64,000 bases of DNA, from contig NZ_SZQL01000003.1 in assembly GCF_005233845.1 (NCBI RefSeq), forward strand, positions 62,001 to 126,000, written 5' to 3'. This DNA comes from Ilyomonas limi. Lineage in GTDB: Bacteria > Bacteroidota > Bacteroidia > Chitinophagales > Chitinophagaceae. The notes under the pieces are model-generated. The model had not been told where the DNA came from. It made no database searches and saw only the letters and a list, made by a program, of their open reading frames with translations. Below, piece by piece: positions 42,858 through 52,992 of the stretch (its first letter is position 1; every line of letters starts with the position of its first letter). Position numbers and translations under genes: made by a program.

Positions 42858-43295
42858 TTATTTTCTTCTTAGCAGGAAAGCATCATAGTTTACGCCTTTA
42901 TAAAAGAAAGCCATTCATTATTATATTCACTATACATCTCAAATTCAGTAAATGCTTCTTCTATAAACTTTGCAATTCCCATCGGGTATAGACGGGTTTT
43001 GGATGTAGAACTGCCAGTTGTAAAGATGATTGCATTGGAATGTTTATCCGTATAAGTATAAATAGTAGATGCAACCGTTTCTAATACCTTTTCAGTATCC
43101 CCATTGTTCTAAACTGCGTATCATCAAATTCGTTTGAATGCCTAATCTTATTTCCAAAAGCAAGTTTTTATACATTTTCAACCTCTGTTTGCAAATAATA
43201 AATAACCTTAGTAGTGCTTCCTTTAGTGCCAACACTTATAACCTTGAATGTTTCAAGTCTTTGCCTGAAATGATTTGATAATACGCTTCTTTCAT
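42858..43295 (-). pseudogene. DUF6934 family pseudogene
   Basis: A ~146-codon remnant readable only by changing frame. From ATG at 43295: MKEAYYQIISGKD, shift, then FKVISVGTKGSTTKVIYY, a TAA stop at 43168-43170 before LAFGNKIRHS, a shift near 43105 to NNGDTEKVLETVASTIY, then TRLYPMGIAKFIEEAF, a shift near 42905 and YKGVNYDAFLLRRK. The order (VISVG, LAFG, NNGD.EKVL.TVA, TG S..RT RLY.MGI, KGV.Y.AF) is the DUF6934 pattern as I remember it. Three frameshifts and one nonsense codon make it non-functional; the downstream small partner is also broken. Confidence 0.7.
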
Positions 43296-43322
43296 TAATA
43301 AATATATTAATCAGGAAAAGCA

Positions 43323-45350
43323 CTACTTCACTACATACGTTTTCTTATCTACGCCAATGCCGGTAAGCGTAAGCGATTGCCAGTTGGAAGGTAGTTTTGT
43401 TTTTAATTGCGTAATGCCATTTGGTGTAATTTCCAGTCCGCCAAATCCGTTGAGCATCGCTTGTATCATGCCGCCTGCACCGGTAGAAAAATAAGGATTA
43501 TTGCCGGTGGCAGTTTCAGCAATTACACCAAAGGGCGGACGCATATTGGGCTCAAAGCCAATTTTAAAAGCGTGGTAAGCGCTGTCGGGCATTCCAAGCC
43601 TTGAATATAAAATAGAGAAAATGGCGTGCGTCATTGCCGGGCCTTCACCTACACGCGGCTGGTAATAATCCAAATCTCTTTTGATGGCTGCGTTGCCGGT
43701 TACTTCGTGCAGCGGATAGGCTAATAGGTTCACATCTGCCTGCTTTATTTTTTCGCCTGCATACGTGGCGTGTTCCTTTATTACACCGTCCGGAAATTTG
43801 AGAATCGGGATGTTGTTATACACATTCATCCAATCTGCATCCGGTACTATTCCCAATATTTTTGCCGCATCGGTGGCATACTTCAGGTTGGCTCTTGCAG
43901 CAGCATTGGTAAAGGCGTTGTTATCTATGTTTTCTGCCCATTCATCGGCAGCTACTACGTTCTTAATATCGTAATGACCAGCACCGTTCCGTTCAACACG
44001 GCTTGCCCAAAAATCGGCAGTTGCTTTTAGCAGTGGATAGCCTCTTTCGCGAAGCCAGTTTTTGTCCTGCGTTACGCAATAGTAGTTCCAGGCAGCAATA
44101 GCAATATCGGCGGTGATGTGGTGTTCAAAAGGTCCGCTGAGCGCCCACACCGGGGTTTCTTCATTACCACTCGCTGCACTTTCCCACGGGAACATCGCGC
44201 CTTTATAGCCGTGCGAAAACGCATTGTTTACGGCGGCGCCTAACCGTTGATAACGGTACTCTAACAGCGACTTTGCAATATCGGGTTGTAAGAGCAACAA
44301 CGAAGGATACATCCACAGCTCTGTATCCCAAAACGCATGACCATTGTAGCCCAAACCACTCAAGCCCATCGGCGATAAACTATACGCCGTACCGCTGCGT
44401 GCAAAGGAATATAAGTGGTAAATCATGCTGTGCACTTCCTGTTGTGTCTTATTGTCTCCTTCAATTACAATATCGCTTTTCCAAAGGCTGTCCCATGCCT
44501 CATTATGAAACTGTAACAACCGCTTAGCACCTTGCAAAGTGGCAAAAAGAGTGAGGCGTTCAGCTTCGTTCAGCGGATCATCGTTGTGTGCCGAAGTAAG
44601 TGTGGAACCAACAATAGCAAAGTGATAAGCCTCACCAGCTTTGAGGTTCTTTTTAAATTTTAAAAGATGCAAATTATTATCCCACATTTCATGAATGACT
44701 ACGGGTTCGCTGCCGTGCGGTTCGTCAAACAAAAAGCTGTTGCTCGCTGCCATAAACAGTTTGCCGGTGGGGCTTTTGGCGGTGGAAGTAAGCAACGAAA
44801 TAGTTACATGCGGGCGGTCTATCTGATTGAAATAATTCTCTACATCCCGCAGCATATCGGGCGCTTCCATTACGGAAGCAGGAATAATTTCAATGTCTTT
44901 TTTAGCAGTAATCGTTACATCCACCAAAGCGGTATAAGGCAGTTGGCGAAGGGAGTAATAGGTATAGCTAATACTGGCTTTATCACCATAATCGAATGTG
45001 GTAGTAAAACTGGCGTGCTTCATATCGAGCACCTGCTGCATGTGTTGCACCTGGTTAAAATTTTCGATACGCTGCCCGTCAATATCCAGGTGCATATTCA
45101 CAAAGTTGAAAGTCTTGAGGATATTGCTTACGCGACCTCTGCCGTATAAATCAAAAGCACCATTGAGCACCACATCTTTTACAGTAAAAGGTATTGGTGA
45201 AGACACAATACCCACCATACCGTTAGCAACTGTTTCGCCAAAATAATTATTAGGATTAATGCTATCAGCTTTGATAGTCCAGACATCTTGTGCAAAAGAA
45301 CAAGCTAAAAGTAAGGAGCAAACAAGCGAAAGCAGAACACGTTTATTCAT
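43323..45350 (-). CDS. Glycoside hydrolase family 65 enzyme
   Basis: A 675-residue exported enzyme (signal peptide ending ACSFAQ). Order: N-terminal beta-sandwich (about 25-280), linker helices, (alpha/alpha)6 barrel (about 300-620) and a small C-terminal sheet. GH65 marks are the sugar-binding FWDTE (340-344), the general acid region DEWAENIDNNAFTN with Glu473 as candidate acid, and the KQADVNLL strand. GH65 members are either phosphorylases of trehalose, maltose or kojibiose, or hydrolases such as acid trehalase and collagen-glycan glucosidase. An exported location and VGEGPAMTHAIFS, with an acidic residue where phosphorylases bind phosphate, favour a hydrolase (inference). It is the last gene of the SusCD-VCBS run. 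Confidence 0.9.
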   Translation of the reverse strand: MNKRVLLSLVCSLLLACSFAQDVWTIKADSINPNNYFGETVANGMVGIVSSPIPFTVKDVVLNGAFDLYGRGRVSNILKTFNFVNMHLDIDGQRIENFNQVQHMQQVLDMKHASFTTTFDYGDKASISYTYYSLRQLPYTALVDVTITAKKDIEIIPASVMEAPDMLRDVENYFNQIDRPHVTISLLTSTAKSPTGKLFMAASNSFLFDEPHGSEPVVIHEMWDNNLHLLKFKKNLKAGEAYHFAIVGSTLTSAHNDDPLNEAERLTLFATLQGAKRLLQFHNEAWDSLWKSDIVIEGDNKTQQEVHSMIYHLYSFARSGTAYSLSPMGLSGLGYNGHAFWDTELWMYPSLLLLQPDIAKSLLEYRYQRLGAAVNNAFSHGYKGAMFPWESAASGNEETPVWALSGPFEHHITADIAIAAWNYYCVTQDKNWLRERGYPLLKATADFWASRVERNGAGHYDIKNVVAADEWAENIDNNAFTNAAARANLKYATDAAKILGIVPDADWMNVYNNIPILKFPDGVIKEHATYAGEKIKQADVNLLAYPLHEVTGNAAIKRDLDYYQPRVGEGPAMTHAIFSILYSRLGMPDSAYHAFKIGFEPNMRPPFGVIAETATGNNPYFSTGAGGMIQAMLNGFGGLEITPNGITQLKTKLPSNWQSLTLTGIGVDKKTYVVK

Positions 45351-45495
45351 ACGGAGAAGCTGTTAAAGTTGTAAATGTAAACGGAGAATTCGGGAGATAA
45401 GAAAAAGGTAGAAAATTTCTGGAAGAATATTGCACATTACCATACCTTTTACTGATGCATATCTTCAGGTATCAGCTTTTTGGAGCCTGAAAGTC

Positions 45496-45885
45496 TTAAT
45501 GGAATGGTATAAACGTTCTTGCCGGATTAACACTTGCAGTATCAATGAAATTTTGCGCCATTAATGTATCATTCTCCGCATTGACTGCAAGCAAGAACGG
45601 ACCATCATAACCGGTAGAAGTATCATTAAGTTGTTTAACAAGAATACTGTCACCAAAACGGATCGCTATAAATCTAAAACCTTGTGACAAATTTGTGTCT
45701 ACTGATTGCTGCCAGTTTTTTGAAGCATAATACAAAACAGGATACTGATTGCCAACATTGGTAATGATAGTATCACTATGTGTCGCTGCATCTATCCAAA
45801 CCGTTTGAGGAGTTGCAGGAGCCGGCATAGGCGGTTTATTACAGGCAAACGTTATCAATATAATACCAAAGGCAACCCTTTTCAT
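45496..45885 (-). CDS. Small lipoprotein of unknown function
   Basis: A 129-residue product from the ATG at 45885, which gives a clean lipoprotein signal MKRVAFGIILITFAC with Cys15; an upstream ATG at 45912 adds nine residues in front of it. The mature chain has a Pro-rich start (NKPPMPAPATPQ) and then a compact domain with SDTIITNVGNQYPVLYYASK and GFRFIAIRFGDSIL. I do not recognise it. It lies between the VCBS lipoproteins and the GH65 gene on the same strand and may belong to that surface system. Confidence 0.65.
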   Translation of the reverse strand: MKRVAFGIILITFACNKPPMPAPATPQTVWIDAATHSDTIITNVGNQYPVLYYASKNWQQSVDTNLSQGFRFIAIRFGDSILVKQLNDTSTGYDGPFLLAVNAENDTLMAQNFIDTASVNPARTFIPFH

Positions 45886-46016
45886 AATTTGCATGATTAC
45901 AATAATGCGCAAAATGTTGCTTGATACTTAAAGTAACGTTCGCTGAGATAGGGAATTTCTATAAAAGAGCAAATATTCAGTAGTACATATTACCTGTTCA
46001 ATTTATAATCGGCCGC

Positions 46017-49000
46017 TCACTTCTTCTCCTGCTGCTTTACAAAGCCATATTGCTTTACACCAGGCTGCTCAAATTGTATCACCATAGCACTATCGTTGTT
46101 TTTGGCTAAAATATATGCCTTTTTTCCGCCAATGGTAATATTGCGTACATGCCGCACTTCACCTTTTACCTGCAAGCCGTTGAGGCTTTGCGCTGCAAAC
46201 TGGTTATTACCTTTATTCAATAAAATAGTTCCAAAATTGGCATCGTACCTGCCCATTTCAATGTTGTTCGCATCGTAGTTGCCAAAGAGCAAGATATCGG
46301 GCAGGTTGTCGTTGTTGGCATCTATCACCTGTGCATCTTTATAGGGTGAAAGTTGCGCCTGCCAGGGCATTGGCTGCACTGTATATTGCAGATTGCCATT
46401 ATTGATAAGGATAGCGTTGTCAAAATAGTCAGCCGTAAATATTTTCGAAGCATCCAGTTTATCCTGCGGAAACAAATCGGTGAGGGTAGCCTTTGCAAAA
46501 TCTTCCGCATATAAAAACTGCTTTTTCAATGTGGGAATTTGTCGTTGCAATTCTTCTTTATTGGCAAATACCAGTTCTTTGTTATTCAAATAGTAGGTAA
46601 GGATTTGTTCTTTGGTGCCATTGTTATCAAAATCGTTGTAGTACATGCGTACGGGCTGCGCATCATTGGCTTTTAGCCTGCTGTTTAATCCTAAATTACC
46701 TGCAACTAAATCCACATCGCCATCTTTATCAATATCCACTGGTAATACAAAATTCCACCAGCCCTTTTTATCCGTTAAATACTGCTTTGTAAAATGCCCA
46801 TTATTATTGATGAATGCCACAATACCATCCCACTCTAAAGAAAGAATTAAATCTTTATCACCGTCTTTATCTATATCGTACCACAAACCCTGCGTTACAA
46901 AACCGATATGTGATAAATCTTTGGCGTAGGTTGCCGTAACATCTTTAAACTTTCCGGTACCATCATTTTGCAATAAATACGATCGCGGTACTTCGCCATA
47001 TTTCCAGGGTACGGCTCTGCCACCGATAAACAGATCGGTATAGCCGTCGCCATTAATATCGCAAGGCGCTACGCACGATGCTGTCATATACTCATTACTG
47101 AACACATCCATTTTACGCGACAGGTTTCCTTTTCCATCATTGAGATACACGCGCGGCAACAAGTGCTCGTCGTTGCCATAATATTCATTGCCGCCGCTGG
47201 CTACAACAAGGTCGGGATATTTATCGCTATTTACATCTGTCCACACAGCATCTATATCTTCCCACATACTGTCTTTATCCAAAGCAGGCTGCAGCATTTT
47301 ATCAAATTTTCCGGCTGTATTTTGTATAAAAACTGCTCCTTTTTCTCTTTTGGAAGCACCAATAAACACATCCTCCAGTCCATCACCATCTATGTCGCCA
47401 ACAGCCAATGCCGGCCCTTCGCGCGATACCATGTGCGGCATCAGCGGCTCGCGGTCAAATTCCACAAAAGGGTTCTCGCTGTGCTTATACTGCAGTGCAG
47501 TGGCGGTAGTAATGTTTTTTACCGGCAACGTACTGTTTTGCCAATGCTTTGAAAAAGCAGCATAATCAAAAAGAGGCAGGCCTTTTTTGTAAGTAAAAGT
47601 TACCGTTTGCATTGTATCGTGCTGCCAGTCTATTTTTTGATACGTATTATCATTCCATACCAATAATACGCTATCTACTTTGGTGTTGCCCAGTCCAATA
47701 TGCAGTGGCACTTCCATGCTGGATAAAAAACCACGAACCGGGTATTTCTCATACGTACGAATACCGCTGTTGGTATATACAATAATTCTGGAGCCGAGCG
47801 CATTGATGTTATCAGGTGTGCCTCTCAGGTTGATATCTATAAAAGCTTTTTTTTGTACATCATTGTTTTTATTCTGGTACACCAGCGCGTCGCCATCAAT
47901 ATTGTTTACTACAATGTCCAGGTCGCCATCACCATCGAGGTCGGCATAGATGGCACCATTTGAAAAGGTAGGCACATTGCCCTGCACCTGCACATTCAAA
48001 TCGGCAAACCGGAGGTCGCCCTCATTCTTATATAGTTTATTAGGAATTTTTATTTGCGGAAATTTATCAATCAGCGACAGATCCTTTTTGTCCAATGTAT
48101 TGTTTCGCATTTTCTCCTGCAAATCCTGGTTCGATACAAAATTTACATAATCAATATCATTCAATCGTTTGGGAATGCCGTTCGATATAAATAAATCCTT
48201 TAATCCATCATTATCAAAGTCCATCCACAGCGGTGCCCAGCTCCAGTCGGTGGCTGCCACGCCGGCGTACAAACCCACTTCACTAAACATACCATTGCGA
48301 TCGTTCAACTGCAGGTTATTGCGCGTGTATTGATGCGTGTAACCATAATTAATCTTCATGTTGAAGATATCATATGCGTCCTCGCCCAGTGAACGCTTTA
48401 AAATATAAGGATCATTGGAGAGCATATCCATTGTAATGATTTCAGGATAGGCATCGTTGTTTACATCAGCTACATCTACTCCCATTGAATACTGGCTGGT
48501 GTGCATGAGGCAGGTAGTATCTTCATCTTTAAATGTACCGTTGCGCTGATTGATGTATAGGTAATCATCTTCGTGAAAGTCGTTACTGATATACATATCA
48601 GGGTAACCATCCATATTGATGTCGGAAACACAAATTCCCAAGCCATAACCCAATACAGAACTGTTGATACCTGCTGCTTTGGTAACATCGGTAAACTTAC
48701 CGCTACCATCATTTCGGTATAAATGGTCACCGGATATGGGGCTGGTGTTTTCAAGCATTTGCGCGCGCGGGCCATACGTGCCGTTTTGATGAATGGAGTG
48801 ATTGAGTAGATACATGTCTAGATCACCATCCATATCATAGTCCATGAAAGCTGCCTGTGTGCTGAAGCCAGAGAAAGCGAGCCCCATTTGCGCAGCTTCA
48901 TCCTTGTATTGCGGTACGCCATTTTTATCTATACCGGTGCAAATAAGAAATTGATTGTGGCTGTTGAGTATTTCGTATTTACCCACCCGGCAGATATATA

Positions 49001-49406
49001 AATCCAGCAAGCCATCACTATTGATATCTACAACCGATACGCCGGTGCTCCAGCCGCCATCGTTTGGTATATGCGCTTCATCTGTTACCTCTTTGAAGTG
49101 CATGTTGCCTTCATTCAAAAACAGCTTGTTTTTGCCTTGATTGCTTGCAAAAAACAAATCTGTTTTTCCATCATTATTAAAGTCAGCCGCCCCAATGCCT
49201 GCACCATTGTAGAAGTACATGTAATCAAATACATTGAACTGCTCGGTAGGAGTAAGCTGATTAATAAAATTTAAACCTGTAAATTTACTGTCGAGTACCT
49301 GAAACAATGACGGCAACTGCGGTTGCTTTTTTGAATGGCAACCAAATGCACTGGTAAGTATGAGTATGTAAAAAAGTATTCTTTTATGCACTTGCCCGCT
49401 CGTCAT
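46017..49406 (-). CDS. Giant VCBS/FG-GAP and ASPIC-UnbV (CRTAC1-like) lipoprotein 1
   Basis: An 1129-residue exported lipoprotein (signal ending TSAFGC, Cys23). The chain is built from repeated calcium-binding FG-GAP blades with D-x-D/N-x-DG loops, for example DFNNDGKTDLFF, DINSDGLLDLYIC, DMDGDLDMYLL, DINMDGYPDMYIS, DIDGDGLEDVF and DKDGDKDLILS, giving two beta-propellers. Near the middle an ASPIC/UnbV segment is present (INALGSRIIVYTNSG, GFLSSMEVPLHIGLG). Such proteins are surface-exposed in Bacteroidota and often accompany SusCD pairs; they are thought to bind glycans or other ligands, without proof of substrate. It is about 29% identical-looking in layout to the next gene, suggesting an old duplication. 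Confidence 0.9.
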   Translation of the reverse strand: MTSGQVHKRILFYILILTSAFGCHSKKQPQLPSLFQVLDSKFTGLNFINQLTPTEQFNVFDYMYFYNGAGIGAADFNNDGKTDLFFASNQGKNKLFLNEGNMHFKEVTDEAHIPNDGGWSTGVSVVDINSDGLLDLYICRVGKYEILNSHNQFLICTGIDKNGVPQYKDEAAQMGLAFSGFSTQAAFMDYDMDGDLDMYLLNHSIHQNGTYGPRAQMLENTSPISGDHLYRNDGSGKFTDVTKAAGINSSVLGYGLGICVSDINMDGYPDMYISNDFHEDDYLYINQRNGTFKDEDTTCLMHTSQYSMGVDVADVNNDAYPEIITMDMLSNDPYILKRSLGEDAYDIFNMKINYGYTHQYTRNNLQLNDRNGMFSEVGLYAGVAATDWSWAPLWMDFDNDGLKDLFISNGIPKRLNDIDYVNFVSNQDLQEKMRNNTLDKKDLSLIDKFPQIKIPNKLYKNEGDLRFADLNVQVQGNVPTFSNGAIYADLDGDGDLDIVVNNIDGDALVYQNKNNDVQKKAFIDINLRGTPDNINALGSRIIVYTNSGIRTYEKYPVRGFLSSMEVPLHIGLGNTKVDSVLLVWNDNTYQKIDWQHDTMQTVTFTYKKGLPLFDYAAFSKHWQNSTLPVKNITTATALQYKHSENPFVEFDREPLMPHMVSREGPALAVGDIDGDGLEDVFIGASKREKGAVFIQNTAGKFDKMLQPALDKDSMWEDIDAVWTDVNSDKYPDLVVASGGNEYYGNDEHLLPRVYLNDGKGNLSRKMDVFSNEYMTASCVAPCDINGDGYTDLFIGGRAVPWKYGEVPRSYLLQNDGTGKFKDVTATYAKDLSHIGFVTQGLWYDIDKDGDKDLILSLEWDGIVAFINNNGHFTKQYLTDKKGWWNFVLPVDIDKDGDVDLVAGNLGLNSRLKANDAQPVRMYYNDFDNNGTKEQILTYYLNNKELVFANKEELQRQIPTLKKQFLYAEDFAKATLTDLFPQDKLDASKIFTADYFDNAILINNGNLQYTVQPMPWQAQLSPYKDAQVIDANNDNLPDILLFGNYDANNIEMGRYDANFGTILLNKGNNQFAAQSLNGLQVKGEVRHVRNITIGGKKAYILAKNNDSAMVIQFEQPGVKQYGFVKQQEKK

Positions 49407-49543
49407 TAAGAGGTGACTAAATTAGTGGCCATTTATTATACCACAAGGAGTAGTTTTGTTAACACTTTTTTGAACCCAACGGCACCAGGCGGCACAGACC
49501 AGCACGGAGCTTCTTATAACGCTGCTGTACAAAAACAGGATAT

Positions 49544-52500
49544 TTATTTATCTGCCAACGAGTTTGAAGCAATGCTATGTAGCCGGTACATTACGGGGTA
49601 ATCATTATTTCTTAAAAACAAGAGTTGTTTACCTTTTTGTGTTTCAATGCGCACAATATCCCGTACTTCACCCTGCACCTGCAAGCCGGTTTGTTGTTGT
49701 GGTGTAAAGCTAAAAGCTCCTTTACCATTATTGATAAGCACATCACCATAACTAGCATCCAGCCGCTCAAATTGTGGCAGTAGTGCATACAGATTGCCAC
49801 CGAGCACCAAATCTGTAAAACCATCGCTATTTACGTCCATGCAGTGGATAGCATTCACCGATGATAGTTGTGTCATTGGTGGTAACTTTTGTATTTCAAA
49901 CTGCCCGTTGCCTTTATTAACAGCTATTATAGAACTACAATAATTGAATTGCTTTACCACCGACTTACTTACCAACTCTTCAGGAAACAGCTCTTGTATA
50001 GACTTCTTTGCATAGTCCTCGTGCCTAAGATTCTGTTTTTTAATTGCCGGAATCTGGTCTTGCAGTTCACGTTTCATAAACACAGGCATGTCTTTACCAT
50101 CCACTGTGTACGTAAGAATTTTATCTCTGTTGCCATTTTGATTAAAATCATTGATGAATAACTTTACAGGTTTTTCAGCATCCGGATGTAAGTAAAAGTT
50201 TTCACCGATATTACCCAGTATTAAATCCTGCCTGCCATCGCCATTAACATCCGCGGTGGCTACAGTTTGCCATAATCCATACATGTTGTTGAGATTGCTT
50301 TTTACTTCCGTGAATGTTTTGTTGTTGTAAGTAAAAATATGTGGCGCCATCCACTCGCCAGTTACAATAAGCTCTTTGTGTGTATCGCCGGTAACATCTG
50401 CCCAAACGGCACCGGTAATCATACCTGCATTGGAAATGGAAACATTACTGCTTTTTGCAATATCTGTAAAATGTCCGCTACCATCATTTATAAAAATAAA
50501 GCTCTGCGGTGTAATGCCATAATCGCGGGGCACATTACGCCCACCAACAAATAAATCCAAATCACCATCACTATCAAAATCGTTGGCAACTGCTACTCCT
50601 ATATTATGGGCATTGTTGGGAAAAGCACTTGCATCAATAGCAAAGTTTCCCTTACCGTCATTTTTGTACAAGCGAAGCTGCGACTGCCGGCTGTTAGGCA
50701 TAGTGTTATTGCCGCCGGGACCAACAAACAAATCCAGATCGCCGTCTTTATCTGCATCAAAAAAGAGCACCGCTTCATCTTCAAAATCGAGGAACTGCTT
50801 AAATACAGGTTCGTCTTTTTTTATAAATTGCCCATCCCCAGTTTGTAAATAAAGTTGTCCGCCCTGGTTTAAAGCGCCTCCGATATATACATCTTCCAGT
50901 CCATCACCGTTTACATCGCCAGCCGCCGCTTTTGGGCCTTCACGCGATAGCATTTCCGGTACATTGCGTTCATAATAAAAATCAACATAGTCGTCTTCGG
51001 TATGTTTATCAAAAGCCGTATGTATGCTGTCAAAATAAACTGCATTATTATTTTTGTGTAAAAAATTATAAGGCTTTGATGAAGTAGATTTCGTTAACTG
51101 ATGGAGTTTATTAAGCTGCGGGTGCAGGTAAACATCATAATAGTGATTAGGCCAAATAACAACCATTGAATCAATAGTATTATGTTTGCCCACCCCAATC
51201 ACCTGCCGATAGTCCACAGAACTTTGAAAACCACGGCTAGGCACCACTTCGCGTGTAATCACCTCGTTACCTGCATATATTTTAAGGGTACTACCCACAG
51301 CAAAGGTGTTTAGGCTATCGCCCTTAAGCGCTATACTGATGTAGTTATTATCGTTTTGCTCGCGCGAATTATTTTTATAAATAAAAGCAGGGCCATTTTC
51401 GTTACTTACCACCAAATCCAAATCGCCATCTCCATCCAAATCGCCGTAAGCTGCCCCGTTGCTCCAGGAGCCCTGCGTAAAGCCCCATTGCTCACCGGCA
51501 TCTTCAAACTGCAGGTTGCCTTTATTTCGGTACGCTTTGTTGGCCAAAGGCGTGCGAGGTATTTCTTTTAATATATTATCTACACTTTCTTTTTTGCCGG
51601 TTAGTACCATTTTTTGATTTACATCATTGGCAAAAAAGTCCATAAAGTCAAGATTGGTTAAATCACGGTTCACACCATTACATACATAGATATCGTTATA
51701 GCCATCATTATCTGCATCAAAGAAAAGCGCGCCCCAACTCCAATCTGTTGCCGACACTCCACTGTAATTGGCTATTTCGCAAAACTTGCCGTTTTGATTA
51801 TTCAGTTGTAAACAGTTTTTCATAAACTGATGGTAAAAACCTTGCTTCAGCTTGATATTGTACACATCATAATTATCAAAAGCGCCGGTTGTTTTAATGC
51901 GGTAATCGCTCTCGGGCAGCATATCTGTAGTAAAGATATCAAGGTAGCCATCGTTGTTAATATCTGCCACATCTGCTCCCATTGAGGAAAAGCTGGTGTG
52001 CTCCATACACTGCTCAAACTCATCTCTGAAGGTGCCATTTTTTTGATTAATGTACAGGTAATCCCGCTCGTAGGAGTCATTGGAAACATATACATCGGGA
52101 TAGCCATCGTGATTGATATCGGTAACAGATACGCCCAACCCAAAGCTTATTAAACTGCCATGAATACCTGCCTGCCTGGTAACTTCGGTAAAACGTCCGG
52201 CATTATTTTGATAAAGATGGTCACCGCCACCCTTCAAAAAATCTCCCACTTTCCATTGCTGTTCCGGCAAGTCGCGGTCATTTGCATAGCCTAATTTGTT
52301 AATATTGATAGGACTATTGTTGATCATAAAGCAATCCAGATCACCATCCAAATCATAATCGAAGAAAGAAACTTGTGTTGTGTAAGCTGAAATGTTTAGG
52401 CCATATTTAGCAGCTTCTTCTGTAAAAGTGAGATTGTGATTGTTGATGTATAATTTATTTCGCCGGTTGCCATCGCTCATGTGCCCCGAGTTGCATACAT

Positions 52501-52885
52501 AAATATCAAGCCAGCCATCACCATTGATATCTGCCATTACTACGCCAGTACTCCACATGCTGTCTTGTTTAAAGCCTGCCTTGAGAGTAATATCTTCAAA
52601 TTGCCAGTTACCTTTATTTACATATAATTTGTTATCACCCATGTTGGAGGTAAAAAAAACATCGGGCTTTCCATCGTTGTTAATGTCTCCGATAGCTACG
52701 CCACCACCGTTGTAAAAGTTTCTAAAAAGAAAGGTGTTTTCTGTTTTTCCATCCTCTACTTTATTATAAAAGTCAATGCCGGTTTTATCCATTAATTGAA
52801 AGAGTACCGGCGCTTGCTTATGCTTGCAAGACATAAGAGCAAGGAGAAAAAACATAACAGTAATAGAAAAAAGCAACTTCATCAC
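49544..52885 (-). CDS. Giant VCBS/FG-GAP and ASPIC-UnbV (CRTAC1-like) lipoprotein 2
   Basis: An 1113-residue paralogue of the gene at 46017-49406 with the same architecture: lipoprotein signal ending LALMSC (Cys20), N-terminal propeller (DINNDGKPDVFF, DINGDGWLDIYVC, DYDLDGDLDCFM), central ASPIC/UnbV block (AVGSTLKIYAGNEVI, SRGFQSSVDYRQVIGVG) and C-terminal propeller (DVNGDGLEDVYIGG, DADKDGDLDLFVG, DFDSDGDLDLFVGG). About 10 calcium-loop repeats can be read. Gap of 137 bases to the second copy. The start could equally be the second Met. Gene order behind SusC-SusD suggests a cell-surface role in capturing or processing the SusCD ligand. Confidence 0.9.
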   Translation of the reverse strand: MMKLLFSITVMFFLLALMSCKHKQAPVLFQLMDKTGIDFYNKVEDGKTENTFLFRNFYNGGGVAIGDINNDGKPDVFFTSNMGDNKLYVNKGNWQFEDITLKAGFKQDSMWSTGVVMADINGDGWLDIYVCNSGHMSDGNRRNKLYINNHNLTFTEEAAKYGLNISAYTTQVSFFDYDLDGDLDCFMINNSPININKLGYANDRDLPEQQWKVGDFLKGGGDHLYQNNAGRFTEVTRQAGIHGSLISFGLGVSVTDINHDGYPDVYVSNDSYERDYLYINQKNGTFRDEFEQCMEHTSFSSMGADVADINNDGYLDIFTTDMLPESDYRIKTTGAFDNYDVYNIKLKQGFYHQFMKNCLQLNNQNGKFCEIANYSGVSATDWSWGALFFDADNDGYNDIYVCNGVNRDLTNLDFMDFFANDVNQKMVLTGKKESVDNILKEIPRTPLANKAYRNKGNLQFEDAGEQWGFTQGSWSNGAAYGDLDGDGDLDLVVSNENGPAFIYKNNSREQNDNNYISIALKGDSLNTFAVGSTLKIYAGNEVITREVVPSRGFQSSVDYRQVIGVGKHNTIDSMVVIWPNHYYDVYLHPQLNKLHQLTKSTSSKPYNFLHKNNNAVYFDSIHTAFDKHTEDDYVDFYYERNVPEMLSREGPKAAAGDVNGDGLEDVYIGGALNQGGQLYLQTGDGQFIKKDEPVFKQFLDFEDEAVLFFDADKDGDLDLFVGPGGNNTMPNSRQSQLRLYKNDGKGNFAIDASAFPNNAHNIGVAVANDFDSDGDLDLFVGGRNVPRDYGITPQSFIFINDGSGHFTDIAKSSNVSISNAGMITGAVWADVTGDTHKELIVTGEWMAPHIFTYNNKTFTEVKSNLNNMYGLWQTVATADVNGDGRQDLILGNIGENFYLHPDAEKPVKLFINDFNQNGNRDKILTYTVDGKDMPVFMKRELQDQIPAIKKQNLRHEDYAKKSIQELFPEELVSKSVVKQFNYCSSIIAVNKGNGQFEIQKLPPMTQLSSVNAIHCMDVNSDGFTDLVLGGNLYALLPQFERLDASYGDVLINNGKGAFSFTPQQQTGLQVQGEVRDIVRIETQKGKQLLFLRNNDYPVMYRLHSIASNSLADK

Positions 52886-52992
52886 ACAACTATATCAGGT
52901 ATATAAATATAAGAAACAGATTTGAAGGTATCTCAGCCTTATTGTTTCGTTTACAAGTTTCCCAAATAAAACACTGCGGTACAGTATGGATA

